Origin: Paracoccaceae bacterium
Lineage (GTDB): Bacteria; Pseudomonadota; Alphaproteobacteria; Rhodobacterales; Rhodobacteraceae
Assembly (NCBI GenBank): GCA_027489375.1
Contig: JAIXZW010000012.1
Span: forward strand, 372,001 to 436,000
Direction: 5' to 3'
Length of the DNA stretch: 64,000 nucleotides
Below, piece by piece: positions 8,722 to 21,256 of this stretch. The notes beneath the pieces were generated by a model, which worked only from the letters and a program-made list of their open reading frames with translations, made no database searches and was not told the DNA's origin. Each line of letters starts with the position of its first letter. The stretch's first letter is position 1. The position numbers were made by a program, and so were the translations under genes.

Positions 8722-9174
8722 ATGACACGTGCTTTGATTGCCGCGCTGCTGGCGCTTTCCTTGACCGGATGCGGCTATGTCGCGAAATCCAAACTGAACC
8801 CGTTCAACTGGTTCGGGCGCTCCGAACAGCGCGAGGCGATCACTCTGCCGGCCGAAGGCACCGACACCCGCGCCCTCGCCGCGCAGGTGACGGATATGCA
8901 GGTGGAACCCTATTCCGCCGGTGCGATCATCCGCGCCACGGGGCTGATGCCGACCCAAGGCTGGTGGGACGCCGAACTGGTGGCGCGTCCGCTGGATGAA
9001 AACGGTGTGCTGGTCTACGACTTCCGCGTCTTCCCGCCCGTGGGCGAAACCCCCACCGGCGCCCCGCAAACCCGCGAGGTGACGGTTGCCGTGTCGATCT
9101 CGCCGCAAAAGCTGGATGGCGTGCGCGAGATCGTGGTGCAGGGCGAAACCAACGCCCGCTCCTCGCGCCGCTAG
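8722..9174 (+). CDS. Putative outer-membrane lipoprotein, unknown function
   Basis: A 150-residue protein with a lipoprotein signal: hydrophobic stretch then lipobox LTGC with the acceptor Cys at residue 17. The next residue is Gly, so there is no Asp+2 inner-membrane retention signal in the E. coli sense. The mature part contains a beta-rich region (MQVEPYSAGAIIRATGLMP ... WWDAELV) that I cannot assign to a named family. It is followed ten bases later by the convergent rnd gene. Conserved-looking, function unknown. Confidence 0.82.
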   Translation: MTRALIAALLALSLTGCGYVAKSKLNPFNWFGRSEQREAITLPAEGTDTRALAAQVTDMQVEPYSAGAIIRATGLMPTQGWWDAELVARPLDENGVLVYDFRVFPPVGETPTGAPQTREVTVAVSISPQKLDGVREIVVQGETNARSSRR

Positions 9175-9184
9175 GGCGCGGGCG

Positions 9185-10342
9185 TCACAAACGGACGACC
9201 CGCACTTCGTTGCCCTTGGCCGACAGGCCGATCTCGCCCTTGCACAGCCGCAGCGCATCGTCGCCGAAGGCTTCCGCACGCCAGCCCGTCAACGCCTCCA
9301 CATCCCGCTCCCCCGCCGCGATGGCATCGAGGTCCGAGGCATTGGCGATCAGCTTCGCCGCCACGCCAAGGGATTCGGACTTCGCCTTCAAAAGCACGCG
9401 CAACAGATCGGCGAGCGCGGGGTTGACCTGCAACTGCTCGCGCGAGAGGTCGGGCTTGGGCATATCCTCGGGACGCATCTCGAGCCCCGCTTTCACGGCG
9501 GCAAGGATGCCTTCGGCAATCTCGGGCTTGCGCCCCTCGCGCAGCAAAAGCCGCGACCGGCCCAGTTCGTCCATATTGGTCGGACGGGTCGAGGCGAGTT
9601 CGAGCAGCGCGTCATCCTTCATCACGCGGCTGCGCGGGACGTTGTGCTTCTGGGCATATTCCTCGCGGAACCGCGCCAGCGTCTTGACCATGGCCAGAAA
9701 CCGCCCCGAGGTGGTGCGGGTCTTGACCCGCATCCACGCCTCGTCGGGGTGGACGGTATAGGTCGCGGGATCGGTGAGGATGCCAAGCTCCTCCTCCACC
9801 CATTTGGTGCGGCCGTTCTTGGCAAGCTGGGCGGCAAGCCATTCGTAGATTTCGCGCAGATGCGTCACGTCGGCGATGGCATATTCCGCCTGCGCCGTGG
9901 TCAGCGGGCGGCGCGACCAGTCGGTGAAGCGCGAGGTCTTGTCGAGGTTCTGCCGCGCGATCTTCTTGACCAGCGTCTCGTAGCCCACCTGTTCGCCGAA
10001 ACCGCAGACCATCGCGGCCACCTGCGTGTCGAAGAGCGGTTCGGGAAAGACATTGCCCTCGACGAAGAAGATTTCCAGATCCTGCCGTGCGGCATGGAAC
10101 ACCTTGACCGTCGCCTTGTGGCGGAACAGATCGTAAAGCGGCTCCATCGACATGTTCGCGCCCTCGATCGGGTCGACGAGGACGGCATCCCCGTCCTTGC
10201 CCGGAAGCGCCATCTGGATCAGGCAGAGCTTGGACCAATAGGTCCGCTCGCGCAGGAATTCCGTGTCGATGGTGACGTAAGGCGCGTTCTTCGCAGCGTC
10301 GCAGAAGGCGGCAAGGTCTTGGGTCGTGGTGATGGTGCGCAT
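9185..10342 (-). CDS. rnd: Ribonuclease D
   Basis: 3'-5' exoribonuclease that trims tRNA precursors and structured RNAs. The 385-residue protein has the DEDDy active-site set: Asp26 and Glu28 (VTIDTEF), Asp88 (HAARQD), and Tyr154-x3-Asp158 (YAIAD). The C-terminal part contains an HRDC domain (around GWRAEAFGDDALRL and the preceding helices). The ATG giving MRTITTTQDL was preferred over one nine codons upstream because family members start there. It is downstream of purN on the same strand with a 185-base gap that holds an inverted copy of the dispersed element. Confidence 0.93.
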   Translation of the reverse strand: MRTITTTQDLAAFCDAAKNAPYVTIDTEFLRERTYWSKLCLIQMALPGKDGDAVLVDPIEGANMSMEPLYDLFRHKATVKVFHAARQDLEIFFVEGNVFPEPLFDTQVAAMVCGFGEQVGYETLVKKIARQNLDKTSRFTDWSRRPLTTAQAEYAIADVTHLREIYEWLAAQLAKNGRTKWVEEELGILTDPATYTVHPDEAWMRVKTRTTSGRFLAMVKTLARFREEYAQKHNVPRSRVMKDDALLELASTRPTNMDELGRSRLLLREGRKPEIAEGILAAVKAGLEMRPEDMPKPDLSREQLQVNPALADLLRVLLKAKSESLGVAAKLIANASDLDAIAAGERDVEALTGWRAEAFGDDALRLCKGEIGLSAKGNEVRVVRL

Positions 10343-10451
10343 ATGCCTTCCGATCGGCCAGAGTGGCACGGGGTCATCCCGCAGGCTCCGCTATAACGAT
10401 TTGCGGGGAAATTGGAAGGGTTTGGTCTTTGGGCGAAGGTGGGACGCCATA

Positions 10452-10500
10452 GCGGGGGCCAGCCCCCGCACCCCCGGGATATTTGGGAACAGATGAAGGG
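10452..10500 (+). repeat. Dispersed intergenic element, copy B
   Basis: Hairpin GCGGGGGC/GCCCCCGC with only two unpaired bases between the arms (so the real loop must be larger), then CACCCCCGGGATATTTG, GGAACAGATGAAGG. Both neighbouring genes (purN, rnd) are on the minus strand, so this copy is inverted relative to its neighbours, unlike copies A and D-G. Confidence 0.7.
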
Positions 10501-10527
10501 GGCGGGCGGGGCGGCACGGCACCGCAG

Positions 10528-11121
10528 TCAGAGGAATATCGGCGTCCGGTCCCCGACCGCGAAGCGGCGCAGGACGGCGGGGTAAAGGCGGTGTTCCTGC
10601 ACCAGCACGCGGGCGGCGAGGGTGTCGGGCGTGTCGTCCGGCAGCACCGGAACCCGCGCCTGACCAAGGATCGGGCCATCGTCCAGCACGGGCGTCACCT
10701 CATGCACGGTGCAGCCCGCTTCTGCATCGCCCGCCGCGATGGCGCGCTGGTGCGTGTGCAGGCCGGGGTATTTCGGCAGAAGCGAGGGGTGGATGTTCAG
10801 CATCCGCCCCGCAAAGCGCGTCACGAAGGCGGGGGTCAGCACCCGCATGAAACCGGCGAGGAGGAGGATGTCAGGCTTGGCGGCAAGGATGGGGTCCAGC
10901 AGCGCCGCCTCGAAGGCCGCGCGGTCGCGGCCATAGGGGCGGTGGTCCACGGCAGCCACCGGCACGCCCTGCCCCGCCGCTTTCGCCAGCCCCCCCGCCG
11001 CAGGATCGTTCGACGCGACCAGCACGGGCCGCGCCGGATGCCCCGCTGCTTCCATGTCACGCAAAAGCGCCAGCATGTTCGAGCCGCCACCGGAAATCAG
11101 GATGGCGACGCGTTTGGTCAC
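10528..11121 (-). CDS. purN: Phosphoribosylglycinamide formyltransferase (GAR transformylase)
   Basis: Third step of purine synthesis: transfers a formyl group from 10-formyltetrahydrofolate to GAR. The 197-residue length is typical. Visible motifs: phosphate-binding loop SGGGSNM (residues 10-16), catalytic [12 protein letters not shown] with Asn and His, and the family Asp segment VLDDGPIL. The start codon overlaps the purM stop (ATGA), so the two genes are translationally coupled as purM-purN. Confidence 0.96.
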   Translation of the reverse strand: MTKRVAILISGGGSNMLALLRDMEAAGHPARPVLVASNDPAAGGLAKAAGQGVPVAAVDHRPYGRDRAAFEAALLDPILAAKPDILLLAGFMRVLTPAFVTRFAGRMLNIHPSLLPKYPGLHTHQRAIAAGDAEAGCTVHEVTPVLDDGPILGQARVPVLPDDTPDTLAARVLVQEHRLYPAVLRRFAVGDRTPIFL

Positions 11122-12155
11122 AGAAGCTTGCCCTTGTAGATCACGCCCTCGCCCTCGACCACGCGGCCAAGGGTGCAGACCGTCTCGCCCTGCGCGCGCA
11201 AGAGTGCCGCCAGATCATCGGCACGGTCGGCTGGGACGACAAGGATCAGCCCGATGCCGCAATTGAAGGATTTCAGCATCTCGGCTTCGGCGATATTGGC
11301 CGTGGTGGCAAGCCAGCGGAACACCGGCGGAAGCTGCCACGCGCCAAGGTCGATCTCGCAGGCCAGCCCTTCGGGCAACACGCGGGGCGGGTTTTCGGTC
11401 AAGCCGCCGCCGGTGATATGGGCCAGCGCATGCACCCCGCCCGCACGGATCGCGGCCAGCGCCTGCTTGACGTAAAGACGGGTCGGGGCAAGCAGCGCCT
11501 CGCCCAGCGTGCCATCCGAGAAGGGCGAAGGGGCGTCCCATGTCAGGCCCGAAAGCTCAACGACCTTGCGCACGAAGCTGTAGCCGTTGGAATGAACCCC
11601 GTCCGAAGCAAGGCCAAGGATCACATCCCCCGCGCCCACCCCTGCGGGCAGGTCGGCGCCGCGCTCCATCGCGCCCACGGCGAAACCGGCAAGGTCGAAG
11701 TCGCCCTTGTGATACATCCCCGGCATCTCGGCGGTCTCCCCGCCGATCAGCGCGCAACCCGACCGCTCGCAGCCCGTGGCGATGCCTTCGATGATCCGCG
11801 CCGCTTGGTCCACGTCAAGCTTGCCGGTGGCGAAATAGTCCAGAAACAGCAGCGGCTCCGCGCCCTGACAGACCAGATCGTTGACGCACATGGCGACAAG
11901 GTCGATCCCGATCGTGTCGACATTGCCCGTGTCGATGGCGATGCGCAGCTTCGTCCCCACCCCGTCGGTCGCGGCGACGAGGATCGGGTCGGTGTAGCCT
12001 GCCGCCTTGAGGTCGAAGAGCGCCCCGAACCCGCCAAGGCCCGACATGGTGCCGGACCGGCTGGTGCGCTTTGCCGCGGGCTTGATGCGTTCGACCAGCG
12101 CGTTCCCCGCATCGATATCCACGCCTGCCTGCGCATAGGTAAGGCCGTTCGTCAT
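11118..12155 (-). CDS. purM: AIR synthetase (phosphoribosylaminoimidazole synthetase)
   Basis: Fifth step of purine synthesis: ATP-dependent closure of the FGAM ring to AIR. The 345-residue protein carries the family segments [20 protein letters not shown] at the N terminus, [27 protein letters not shown] and [11 protein letters not shown]. The ATG giving MTNGLTYAQ was chosen; the 21 residues upstream are not conserved-looking. It is the first gene of purM-purN and its start is about 115 bases from the tRNA on the other strand. Confidence 0.96.
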   Translation of the reverse strand: MTNGLTYAQAGVDIDAGNALVERIKPAAKRTSRSGTMSGLGGFGALFDLKAAGYTDPILVAATDGVGTKLRIAIDTGNVDTIGIDLVAMCVNDLVCQGAEPLLFLDYFATGKLDVDQAARIIEGIATGCERSGCALIGGETAEMPGMYHKGDFDLAGFAVGAMERGADLPAGVGAGDVILGLASDGVHSNGYSFVRKVVELSGLTWDAPSPFSDGTLGEALLAPTRLYVKQALAAIRAGGVHALAHITGGGLTENPPRVLPEGLACEIDLGAWQLPPVFRWLATTANIAEAEMLKSFNCGIGLILVVPADRADDLAALLRAQGETVCTLGRVVEGEGVIYKGKLL

Positions 12156-12232
12156 GGGTCCGCTCCGCCGCTGATCGCTGATGCGCTGGCGCATAGACGA
12201 TTGTGGCGGTGGACGCAACGCGGCATGGAAGC

Positions 12233-12260
12233 TTGACCTTCGGGGCGGTCATGATAACCA
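12233..12260 (+). promoter_or_regulatory. Candidate promoter of the tRNA gene
   Basis: TTGACC (12233-12238), a 16-base spacer, then TAACCA (12255-12260), ending ten bases before the mature tRNA 5' end. The -35 is good and the -10 is weak, so this is a position-based inference. Confidence 0.5.
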
Positions 12261-12270
12261 CGGCTTGCGT

Positions 12271-12346
12271 GGGCCTGTAGCTCAATGGTTAGAGCAGGGC
12301 GCTCATAACGCCTTGGTTGGGGGTTCGAGTCCCTCCGGGCCTACCA
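12271..12346 (+). tRNA. tRNA-Ile2, anticodon CAT (lysidine-modified type)
   Basis: A full 76-base cloverleaf with encoded CCA. Acceptor arms GGGCCTG and CGGGCCT pair with two G-U pairs. The D arm is GCTCAATGGTTAGAGC, the anticodon loop CTCATAA, and the T arm GGGGG-TTCGAGT-CCCTC. The anticodon CAT alone would suggest Met. The D-arm and anticodon-arm context (GGTTAGAGCAG, CTTGGT after the anticodon stem) matches tRNA-Ile2, in which C34 is changed to lysidine by TilS to read AUA. The LysR gene on the other strand ends inside this gene. Confidence 0.9.
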
Positions 12347-13232
12347 CTCCCCCACGCTCCACCTGCCCGCCGATCCAGTCGCGGAAGGCGCCAAGCTGCG
12401 GGCGCGGCGTGCTGTCCTTGGGCCAGACCAGCCAGTAGGAGCCGTTCGACGGCACGGGCCTGCCCCATGCCGGAACCAGACGCCCCGCGGCAAGGTCATC
12501 GGCCAGCAGAAAGGTCGGCAAGAGCGCGATGCCCAGCCCGTGGATCGCCCCCTGCTGCATCGTGGCGAACTGGTCGAACATCATCGCCTGCGGGCGCTGT
12601 CCGGCCAGCCCCTGCGCCGCGAACCACCGCCCCCAATCCCCCGTGCGGCTTTCGATCATCAGCAGAGGATGGTTCAGGATGTCTTCGGGCCTCGCCAAGG
12701 GCGCGGGCAGGAATGAGGGCGCGCAGACGGGCAGCACCTGTTCCTGCATCAGAAGCAGATGTTCCGCATCCGGCCAATCAGCCCGCCCGTAATGGATCGC
12801 CGCATCGACCCCCTCGGCACCAAGGTCGAAGGGCCGCAGACGGGTGGACAGCGACAGCCTGATCTGCGGATGCGCCGAGCGAAAGGCGGACAGGCGCGGG
12901 GCCAGCCAGTGCATCCCGAAGGCGGGCAGGATCGCCAGCGTCAGCACCTCGCCCGCCCCGCTGCGCAGCCGTTGCGCGGCGGTGCTCAGCGTATCCAGCC
13001 CGCGCCGCACCTGCGCCACGTAATCCCGCGCGGCGGGCGTCAGCCGCAGCCTCTGGCGGTCGCGGATCAGCAGCGGCTGGCCAAGCACCGCCTCCACCTC
13101 TTGCAGCGCACGGCTGATCGCCCCCGCCGTCAGGTTCAACTCTCCCGCCGCCGCCGAGGCGGTGCCAAGGCGCGCCACGGCTTCCAGCGCGAGAAGGCCG
13201 GAGAGCGAGGGCAGATTGCGGCGGGCATACAT
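12303..13232 (-). CDS. LysR-family regulator (GcvA-like), probably of glutaryl-CoA dehydrogenase
   Basis: A 309-residue LysR protein: winged helix-turn-helix in the first ~65 residues ([21 protein letters not shown] in the sequence region 24-45) and a substrate-binding co-inducer domain after it. It is divergent from gcdH, the usual layout for a LysR regulator and its target. The last 12 or so codons are read from the antisense strand of the tRNA gene (tail [12 protein letters not shown]), so the natural stop seems lost or the frame simply runs into the tRNA. The ATG lies inside a TTGAG-N5-CTCAA inverted repeat, which suggests autoregulation. Confidence 0.9.
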   Translation of the reverse strand: MYARRNLPSLSGLLALEAVARLGTASAAAGELNLTAGAISRALQEVEAVLGQPLLIRDRQRLRLTPAARDYVAQVRRGLDTLSTAAQRLRSGAGEVLTLAILPAFGMHWLAPRLSAFRSAHPQIRLSLSTRLRPFDLGAEGVDAAIHYGRADWPDAEHLLLMQEQVLPVCAPSFLPAPLARPEDILNHPLLMIESRTGDWGRWFAAQGLAGQRPQAMMFDQFATMQQGAIHGLGIALLPTFLLADDLAAGRLVPAWGRPVPSNGSYWLVWPKDSTPRPQLGAFRDWIGGQVERGGVVGPEGLEPPTKAL

Positions 13233-13246
13233 TGAGGTTTGCTCAA
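13232..13246. promoter_or_regulatory. LysR-type operator candidate at the LysR start codon
   Basis: Inverted repeat TTGAG-N5-CTCAA, which satisfies the T-N11-A pattern of LysR-family sites. It touches the start codon of the LysR gene and lies about 80 bases before gcdH. Confidence 0.5.
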
Positions 13247-13261
13247 CAACCTTGGAAAAAC

Positions 13262-13282
13262 CTTCGCTATCTTCTCACGAAG
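13262..13282. promoter_or_regulatory. Second LysR-type operator candidate before gcdH
   Basis: Inverted repeat CTTCG-N11-CGAAG, centred about 52 bases before the gcdH ATG and 33 bases from the first site. A promoter-distal and a promoter-proximal site is the usual arrangement for LysR activators. Confidence 0.4.
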
Positions 13283-13323
13283 TTTTGCCCCATACAACCG
13301 CCAAAGCCAGATGGAGCCTGACC

Positions 13324-14547
13324 ATGAGCCTCGATTCCCCCAAACTGAAAGCCAAGGACGCCCCCGATCTTGGCCGTTTCGACTGGGAAGACCCCTTCCG
13401 TCTCGAAGACCAGTTGACCGAAGAGGAACGCATGCTCCGCGACGGGGCGCGGGCCTATGCGCAGGAAAAACTGCAAACCCGCGTGATCGCCGCCTATCGT
13501 GACGAACAGACCGACCCCGCCATCTTCCGCGAGATGGGCGAGATGGGCCTTCTGGGCGTGACCGTGCCGGAAGAATACGGCGGGCTTGGCGCGTCCTACG
13601 TCGCCTATGGCCTGATCGCACGCGAGGTAGAGCGGGTGGACAGCGGCTACCGCTCGATGATGTCGGTGCAGTCCAGCCTTGTGATGTATCCGATCTACGC
13701 CTACGGGACCGAGGCGCAGCGGGTGAAATACCTGCCGAAACTCGCTTCCGGCGAATGGATCGGCTGCTTTGGCCTGACCGAACCCGACGCGGGGTCGGAC
13801 CCTGCGGGGATGAAGACCACGGCGAAGAAGACGGCGAACGGCTATGTGCTGAACGGCGCGAAGATGTGGATTTCCAACGCCCCCATCGCCGATGTCTTCG
13901 TCGTCTGGGCCAAATCGGAAGCGCATGGCGGCAAGATCAAGGGCTTCGTGCTGGAAAAGGGCATGAAGGGGCTGTCGGCCCCGAAAGTGGGCGGCAAGCT
14001 GTCGCTGCGGGCCAGCATCACGGGCGAGATCGTGATGAAAGACGTGGAAGTGGGCGAAGACGCGCTTCTGCCCAATGTCGAAGGGCTTAAGGGTCCCTTC
14101 GGCTGTCTGAACCGTGCGCGCTACGGCATTTCCTGGGGTGTCCTCGGCGCCGCCGAATTCTGCATGCATGCCGCGCGTCAATACGGCCTCGACCGCAAGC
14201 AGTTCGGCAAGCCGATCGCGGGAACGCAGCTTTTCCAGCTCAAACTTGCCAATATGATGACCGAGATTTCCCTTGGCCTTCAGGCATCGCTCCGCGTCGG
14301 GCGGCTGCTCGACGAGGCGAATGCGGCGCCCGAGATGATCTCCATCATCAAGCGCAACAACTGCGGAAAGGCGCTCGAAGCGGCGCGTTGGGCGCGGGAC
14401 ATGCATGGCGGCAACGGGATTCAGGAAGATTTCCAGATCATGCGCCACATGGTGAACCTCGAAACTGTGAACACCTACGAAGGCACGCATGACATCCACG
14501 CGCTGATCCTTGGCCGTGCGATCACGGGACTTCAGGCCTTTTTCTAA
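13324..14547 (+). CDS. gcdH: Glutaryl-CoA dehydrogenase
   Basis: FAD enzyme that oxidises and decarboxylates glutaryl-CoA to crotonyl-CoA in lysine/tryptophan/benzoate breakdown. The 407-residue protein has the acyl-CoA dehydrogenase signatures [13 protein letters not shown] and, near the C terminus, [17 protein letters not shown], in which Glu386 sits at the place of the catalytic base. This C-terminal motif and the N-terminal [18 protein letters not shown] separate it from butyryl- or isovaleryl-CoA dehydrogenases. It starts at the ATG with AGCCTG upstream. It is divergent from the LysR gene and followed by a strong hairpin. Confidence 0.93.
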   Translation: MSLDSPKLKAKDAPDLGRFDWEDPFRLEDQLTEEERMLRDGARAYAQEKLQTRVIAAYRDEQTDPAIFREMGEMGLLGVTVPEEYGGLGASYVAYGLIAREVERVDSGYRSMMSVQSSLVMYPIYAYGTEAQRVKYLPKLASGEWIGCFGLTEPDAGSDPAGMKTTAKKTANGYVLNGAKMWISNAPIADVFVVWAKSEAHGGKIKGFVLEKGMKGLSAPKVGGKLSLRASITGEIVMKDVEVGEDALLPNVEGLKGPFGCLNRARYGISWGVLGAAEFCMHAARQYGLDRKQFGKPIAGTQLFQLKLANMMTEISLGLQASLRVGRLLDEANAAPEMISIIKRNNCGKALEAARWARDMHGGNGIQEDFQIMRHMVNLETVNTYEGTHDIHALILGRAITGLQAFF

Positions 14548-14556
14548 GGGCGGTCA

Positions 14557-14578
14557 GGGGGCGGGGTTCACCGCCCCC
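14557..14578. terminator. Hairpin between gcdH and the response regulator
   Basis: GGGGGCGG and CCGCCCCC flank a six-base loop (GGTTCA) in the gap between two convergent genes. There is no T run after the stem on the plus strand, so termination is inferred from position and stem strength. Confidence 0.55.
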
Positions 14579-14590
14579 CCCCAGCCCTCG

Positions 14591-15262
14591 CTACCCCTCG
14601 GGCATCAGCGACGAAAACGCAGCCTCGCGGGCAATCAGCACCGCCTGTGTCCGGCTCTGCACGCCCAGCTTGCGCATGATCGCGGTGACATGCGCCTTCA
14701 CCGTGGTTTCGGCAATCGTCAACTCATAGGCGATCTGCTTGTTCAACTTCCCCTCGCAGATCAGTTGCAGGATCTTGGCCTGCTGCCGGGTCAAAAGACC
14801 CAGACGCGCAATCGCCGCCTCTCTCTGGCTTGCGGGCGCTTTCGGGTCGGCCACGGGGACGAAACCTTCGGGCACGTAGCCCTCTCCCCGCCGGATCGCC
14901 TCGAAGGCGGCGCGGAATACCTCGCGGTGCGAATGCTTCGGCACGAAGCCCGCCGCCCCCGCCCGCAGCGCCGCCCCGATCACGCGATTGTCGGCAAGCG
15001 AGGAGACGACCACCACCGGCACATCCCGCACAGTGGCCTTCAGCCGGATCAACCCGTCCAGCCCCGTCACATCCGGCAGGTTGAGGTCAAGCACCACCAC
15101 ATCCGGCAGCGCCCCCGAATCGAGCCGCGCAATCGCCGTCTCGATCCGGTCGGCGGTCGCCACCTCGTCGATCCCCGCCACGGCGCGGAGCGTCATCGAC
15201 AGCGCATCGCAAAACAGCGGGTGATCATCCACGATCAACGCCGAGCGCATCGCCCTGTCCAT
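14591..15262 (-). CDS. LuxR/NarL-type response regulator, orphan
   Basis: A 223-residue two-domain regulator. Receiver domain: acidic pair Asp12-Asp13 (IVDDHP), phospho-acceptor Asp59 (VVVLDLNLPD), Ser87 and Lys109 (GFVPKH). C-terminal LuxR HTH: LTRQQAKILQLICEGKLNKQ and ETTVKAHVTAIMRKLGV. It would bind DNA after phosphorylation by a partner kinase, but no kinase is adjacent. Start may be this ATG or another four codons later; both leave the receiver intact. Target genes are unknown. Confidence 0.9.
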   Translation of the reverse strand: MDRAMRSALIVDDHPLFCDALSMTLRAVAGIDEVATADRIETAIARLDSGALPDVVVLDLNLPDVTGLDGLIRLKATVRDVPVVVVSSLADNRVIGAALRAGAAGFVPKHSHREVFRAAFEAIRRGEGYVPEGFVPVADPKAPASQREAAIARLGLLTRQQAKILQLICEGKLNKQIAYELTIAETTVKAHVTAIMRKLGVQSRTQAVLIAREAAFSSLMPEG

Positions 15263-15448
15263 CCCCGCACACCCCCGCGACCCATAGCCTTGTCCCACCC
15301 TAGCAACCCGAACCCCGCCCCGCTACGCGCCAAAAGTCTTACGCCCGCGCCCCTTGGCGACAATCCGCAAGGGCCGGATTGCCACCCTTCCCCGCCTGCC
15401 TTCGCCCCGCTAGAACCCTTCCATCCTTGTCAGGCAAAGGGCTTACCC

Positions 15449-15904
15449 ATGTCCGTTCTTACCCGCCGCGCCACGCTCTCGCTCGCCTTGGGCGGTCTTG
15501 TCGCGGCCTGCGCCCGCCCCGACCGCCCCGAACGCCCCGAAAGCACGGGTCCGGCCGAAATCAACCGCCTGATCGCCGAATATTCCCGCGCATATGACGT
15601 GCCCGAAAGCCTGATCCACCACGTGGTGCAGGTCGAAAGCGGCTACAACCCCGCCGCCCGCAATGGCCCCTATTACGGGCTGATGCAGATCGTGCCGCAA
15701 ACCGCCGCCACGATGGGCCATCGCGGCCCCGCCTCGGACCTGCTCGACGCGCGCACCAGCCTCAAATACGGCGTGAAATACCTGCGCGGGGCCTATCTCG
15801 TGGCGCATGGCAATCCGAAACGCGCCTATGACTGGTATCGCCGCGGCTATTACTACGAAGCCAAGCGGCAGGGACTTCTCGAAGAAACCGGCCTGCGCTC
15901 CTGA
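15449..15904 (+). CDS. Small lytic transglycosylase (SLT domain) lipoprotein
   Basis: A 151-residue protein with a lipoprotein signal (hydrophobic run then VAAC, Cys21) and a goose-type lysozyme/SLT fold. Catalytic Glu63 lies in VVQVESGYNP, followed by the family segments YYGLMQIVPQTA and LKYGVKYLRGAY. Such enzymes cut peptidoglycan between MurNAc and GlcNAc, forming a 1,6-anhydro product, in the periplasm. Shorter than Slt70 and limited to the catalytic domain. It stands alone, convergent with pgm. Confidence 0.92.
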   Translation: MSVLTRRATLSLALGGLVAACARPDRPERPESTGPAEINRLIAEYSRAYDVPESLIHHVVQVESGYNPAARNGPYYGLMQIVPQTAATMGHRGPASDLLDARTSLKYGVKYLRGAYLVAHGNPKRAYDWYRRGYYYEAKRQGLLEETGLRS

Positions 15905-15911
15905 CCGCAGG

Positions 15912-15965
15912 CCCTTCCTCTTGCGTCAAATATCCTCAGGGGGTGCGGGGGCAGAATGCCCCCGC
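15912..15965 (-). repeat. Dispersed intergenic element, copy C
   Basis: Read on the minus strand: hairpin GCGGGGGC/GCCCCCGC with a five-base loop, then ACCCCCTGAGGATATTTG, then a purine-rich GAGGAAGGG. It fills the gap between two convergent genes, so it cannot supply a ribosome site here. Confidence 0.7.
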
Positions 15966-15973
15966 CCGTTCCC

Positions 15974-19733
<3,760 letters not shown>

Positions 19734-19737
<4 letters not shown>

Positions 19738-21167
19738 CCGACCAGCCCTTCGTAAAGCGCCGCATAGGCCGCGGCACTCGTCTCCCAGCCCACCGGATGC
19801 TTCATCGCATTGGCCTGCACATTGGCCCAAAGCTTGCGGTCCGCGTGCAGCGCCACCAACTGCCGCAAGGCCTGACCGAAAGCCACCGCATCCGTCGGAT
19901 GGAACTGCACCCCCGTCGCCACCCCCGCCGCCAGCGCCGCGGGCGAGGCATGGATCACCGTATCCGCCAAGCCCCCCACAGCCGCCACCACAGGCACCGT
20001 GCCATAGCGAAGGCCATACATCTGCGTCAGGCCACAAGGCTCGAACCGGCTCGGCACCAGCACGGCATCGGCCCCCGCGAACATGCGGTGGCTCAGCGCC
20101 TCGTCATAGCCGATCCGAACGGCGACCCTTCCGGCAAACCGCGCCTCCAGCCCCCGCATCGCCCCCTCCAGCGCCGGATCACCCGACCCCAGCACCAGAA
20201 GCGCCCCTCCGGCGGCGATGAAATCCGGCACCACGGCGGGAAGCAGGTCGATCCCCTTCTGGTCCGTCAAACGGCTGACCACGATGGCCAGCGGCCCCGC
20301 AGGCTCGCCCAACCCGAACTCCGCACAAAGCGCCGCACGGTTCGCGGCCTTCCCCTTCATCGACTTCACCGAATAGGGCAAAGGCTCCGCCTCGGGCGAC
20401 CAGACGTCGGTATCCACGCCATTGAGGATGCCGGACACATCCGCCCCCCGCGCCGCGATCACCCCCTCAAGCCCCATGCCAAAGGCCGGACGCAGCAACT
20501 CCGTGGCATAGGTCGGCGACACGGTCGTCACCCGATCCGCCGTCACCAGCCCCGCCTTCAGGCTCGACAGCCCGCCGTAATACTCCAGCGCCCCCGGATG
20601 GAACGCCTCGCGCGGCAGACGCAGCGCCTCGATCATCCCGGCACTCGCCCAGCCCTGAAAGGCGATGTTATGGACCGTGATCACCGACCCCACGCCCCCC
20701 GACCCGCCATAGGTCAGATAGGCCGGCGCAAACCCCGCCTGCCAGTCATGCGCATGCAGGACATCGGCCTTCCAGCCCTCGACCCCCTCCCGCGCCATCC
20801 GCGCCGCCACCCATGACAGCGCGGCAAAGCGCTGGGCATTGTCGCCCCAATCCCCCTGCGGCCCCGAATAAGGCCCGCCCTCGCGGTCATACAAATGCGG
20901 CGCATCCAGCAGCATGACCGGAACCCCGTCCAGATCGCCCTGAAACACCACCCCGCGCCCGCCGAACAGCTCCGCCTCTTCCCAGACCTCGCGCAAGCCG
21001 CCAAGCCGCCCACGCAAGGCGCGATAGGCCGGCATCAACACCCGCATCTCCCAGCCGAAGCGCGCCAGCGCGGCGGGCAGCGCCCCCACGACATCGGCCA
21101 GACCGCCAGTCTTGACCAGCGGCACACATTCCGACGCCACCGAAAGCACCCGCCCCCTGACCTGCAT
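19734..21167 (-). CDS. glgA: Glycogen synthase (ADP-glucose type)
   Basis: GT5 transferase that adds glucose from ADP-glucose to the growing alpha-1,4 chain. The 477-residue protein has the N-terminal KTGGLADVVGALP (ADP-glucose binding Lys) and the C-terminal PSRFEPCGLTQMYGL loop. The ATG giving MQVRGRVLSVASE was chosen because a strong GGGGACGGAG precedes it. An ATG six codons upstream falls inside the dispersed element. The stop overlaps glgX. Confidence 0.96.
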
Positions 21168-21181
21168 CTCCGTCCCCCGTT

Positions 21182-21235
21182 TCATCTGTTCTCAAATATC
21201 CTGCAGGGGGGTCCGGGGGGACGCAAAGTCCCCCC
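21182..21235 (-). repeat. Dispersed intergenic element, copy D (glgC-glgA gap)
   Basis: Read on the minus strand: hairpin GGGGGGAC/GTCCCCCC with a five-base loop, then GGACCCCCCTGCAGGATATT and TGAGAACAGATGAAA. The hairpin faces the glgC stop and the purine end faces the glgA start, so it sits inside the glycogen operon. If the stem terminates transcription it would lower glgA-glgX-pgm relative to glgP-glgB-glgC. Confidence 0.72.
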
Positions 21236-21256
21236 GGCCTGTCCACCATCCCGCCG

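Noticed and set aside
12271..12346. Elongator tRNA-Met from the CAT anticodon
   Set aside because: Arm sequences match tRNA-Ile2, whose C34 is changed to lysidine.
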